The translations under genes and the position numbers were made by a program. This document shows positions 6,873 through 7,763 of a DNA stretch of 7,763 nucleotides, piece after piece. Within the stretch, counting starts at the first letter, position 1; each line of letters starts with the position of its first letter. Origin of the DNA: Candidatus Izemoplasmatales bacterium (GTDB taxonomy: Bacteria; Bacillota_I; Bacilli_A; Izemoplasmatales; Hujiaoplasmataceae); NCBI GenBank assembly GCA_028691335.1, contig JAQUZK010000058.1:1-7763 (forward strand), written 5' to 3'. The notes beneath the pieces are model-generated. The model saw nothing but the letters and a program-made list of their open reading frames with translations. It was not told the DNA's origin and did no database searches.

Positions 6873-7763
6873 ATGGCTAAAAAACTATTGTTATTATTTA
6901 GTTTGATATTGACTGTATTAGTTCCTTTATCTACACATACAGTTTTTGCTAATCCTTTGGTTTCAAGTGAAGTTGAACCTGAGATTTTTGTTGGTGATTA
7001 TCAACAAAAACTTGAAGAATGGAATAATACTAACCTTCTTAATACATCGTCTTTTAAGAAAAAAATTATTGCTAAAGAAATATTTGGCGGTTCTTTGGTT
7101 TTAAAAGAAGATTCTTTTGATTATGAAGAAGATGTTGTGCTAGTTCAAACAGATGAAACCATTACTTTTACATTAGATATTAATCTAACTGGATTATACC
7201 AAATGGCAATTGATTTCTATTCTCTAAGCGATGATTATTTAGATATGGAATTAGCAGTAAAAGTAAATGGTAGCTTGTTGTATGATGAAGCTGGTCAAAT
7301 AGTTGTTTATAAACATTGGAAGCAATCTGATGGATTTAGCTTAGATCGTTATGGAAATGATTTTTATGGTGAACAAATTCAAGAGAATAAATGGATTCAT
7401 CAAGATTTCTACGATCCAATGGGGTTATTTTTAGAGCCTTTAGCTTTTTATTTAGAAGAAGGTTCTCAAGAAATATCTTTTACTGTTATTAAAGGAAAAA
7501 TGCTTATTGGTAATATTGATATTTCAGGAAGAAAAGCGTTAATTAGTTATGAAGACTATAGTGATACAGCTGAATTGATTGAAGATGAGATTTTGATCGA
7601 AAATGAAGCTGAAATTCCTGATTATAAAAACGCAGCTAGTATTCAAGCTGGAGTTTCAAGAAGCGTTGGAGTTACTCCTTTTTCAGTGAAATACTTAAAA
7701 CTTAATACTATTTCAGGAGGATCTTATAATAGTCAAAGGGAAATGGTAGCTTATAGAGTTGAA
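6873..7763 (+). CDS. Large secreted multi-module protein, N-terminal part; probable large solute-binding protein with beta-sandwich modules (3' end outside window)
   Basis: The first 297 codons of a gene that is open to the window end. The start is ATG 6873, after AAAGGAG (6852-6858) at a rather long 14 nt; an in-frame TGA at 6864 excludes any longer form. Residues 1-26 form a Sec signal peptide (MAKKLLLLFSLILTVLVPLS, then THTVFA) with a VFA type-I cleavage motif and no lipobox Cys. Residues ~67-220 look like a carbohydrate-binding-type beta-sandwich module (ETITFTLDINLTGLYQMAIDFY, 95-116; LAFYLEEGSQEISFTVIKG, 190-208). A second similar module seems to begin at ~240, with KYLKLNTISGGSYN then SQREMVAYRVE (273-297). 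From memory of the family, this layout resembles very large (~900-1000 aa) extracellular solute-binding proteins found beside ABC sugar permeases in Paenibacillus-like bacteria. Other options are a surface glycan-binding protein or a secreted glycosidase with N-terminal binding modules. Same operon as the preceding binding protein; no catalytic motif is visible in this part. Confidence 0.72.
   Translation, partial: MAKKLLLLFSLILTVLVPLSTHTVFANPLVSSEVEPEIFVGDYQQKLEEWNNTNLLNTSSFKKKIIAKEIFGGSLVLKEDSFDYEEDVVLVQTDETITFTLDINLTGLYQMAIDFYSLSDDYLDMELAVKVNGSLLYDEAGQIVVYKHWKQSDGFSLDRYGNDFYGEQIQENKWIHQDFYDPMGLFLEPLAFYLEEGSQEISFTVIKGKMLIGNIDISGRKALISYEDYSDTAELIEDEILIENEAEIPDYKNAASIQAGVSRSVGVTPFSVKYLKLNTISGGSYNSQREMVAYRVE

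Noticed and set aside
1..7763. CRISPR arrays, tRNA/rRNA genes, insertion sequences, phage or toxin-antitoxin genes
   Set aside because: No spaced direct repeats, cloverleaf-like segments, transposase motifs or small stand-alone ORFs with an SD were seen; nearly all bases are accounted for by six genes and one regulatory gap.
1..7763. Use of TGA as tryptophan (mycoplasma code)
   Set aside because: All reading frames are full length without in-frame TGA and use TGG for many Trp residues, so the standard code is supported.

Overview
The window is an AT-rich segment, roughly one third G+C by eye. It encodes part of a beta-glucan/beta-glucooligosaccharide uptake and breakdown locus from a low-GC Gram-positive-type (monoderm) bacterium. 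Five genes end in TAA. The reading frames contain many TGG tryptophan codons and no in-frame TGA, so the standard bacterial code applies. That argues against Mycoplasma/Spiroplasma and fits Bacilli or the Acholeplasma/Haloplasma/Izemoplasma side of the low-GC lineages. A consensus cre-like box, a lipobox lipoprotein and strong GGAGG-type ribosome binding sites agree with this. The exact taxon cannot be told from the window.

Layout, all on the + strand. (1) Positions 1-2821 hold a tight gene string: the C-terminal part of a GH3 beta-glucosidase (cut by the window start), a complete 413-aa glycoamylase-like/GH144-type protein (PF10091-like), and a LacI-family repressor starting at TTG. Gaps are 3 and 5 nt. 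(2) Positions 2822-2955 are the only real intergenic region. It carries a clear promoter (TTGCAT, 17 nt, TATAAT with an extended TG), a perfect cre-consensus match overlapping the -35 box, and a perfect 20-bp palindrome with a central CG just downstream of the predicted start, almost certainly the operator of the neighbouring LacI protein. (3) Positions 2956-7763 hold a second operon: a 794-aa GH94 phosphorylase, a lipoprotein sugar-binding protein of an ABC importer, and the first 297 codons of a larger secreted protein with tandem beta-sandwich modules, probably the N-terminal part of a large solute-binding protein. The operon runs off the window, where permease genes would be expected.

Proposed working: oligosaccharides are captured outside by the lipoprotein (perhaps with the larger secreted protein) and imported. 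In the cytoplasm the GH144-like enzyme would shorten them or release disaccharides, GH3 would release glucose, and GH94 would phosphorolyse them to glucose 1-phosphate. The LacI protein and CcpA-type control would set expression of the second operon. The set GH144-like + GH3 + GH94 + LacI + binding protein recalls the characterised Listeria innocua beta-1,2-glucooligosaccharide locus (1,2-beta-oligoglucan phosphorylase, sophorose-preferring GH3, binding protein), so beta-1,2-glucan is the leading substrate hypothesis. The GH94 here, however, has the length of disaccharide phosphorylases rather than of the much longer 1,2-beta-oligoglucan phosphorylases, so the linkage specificity is open.
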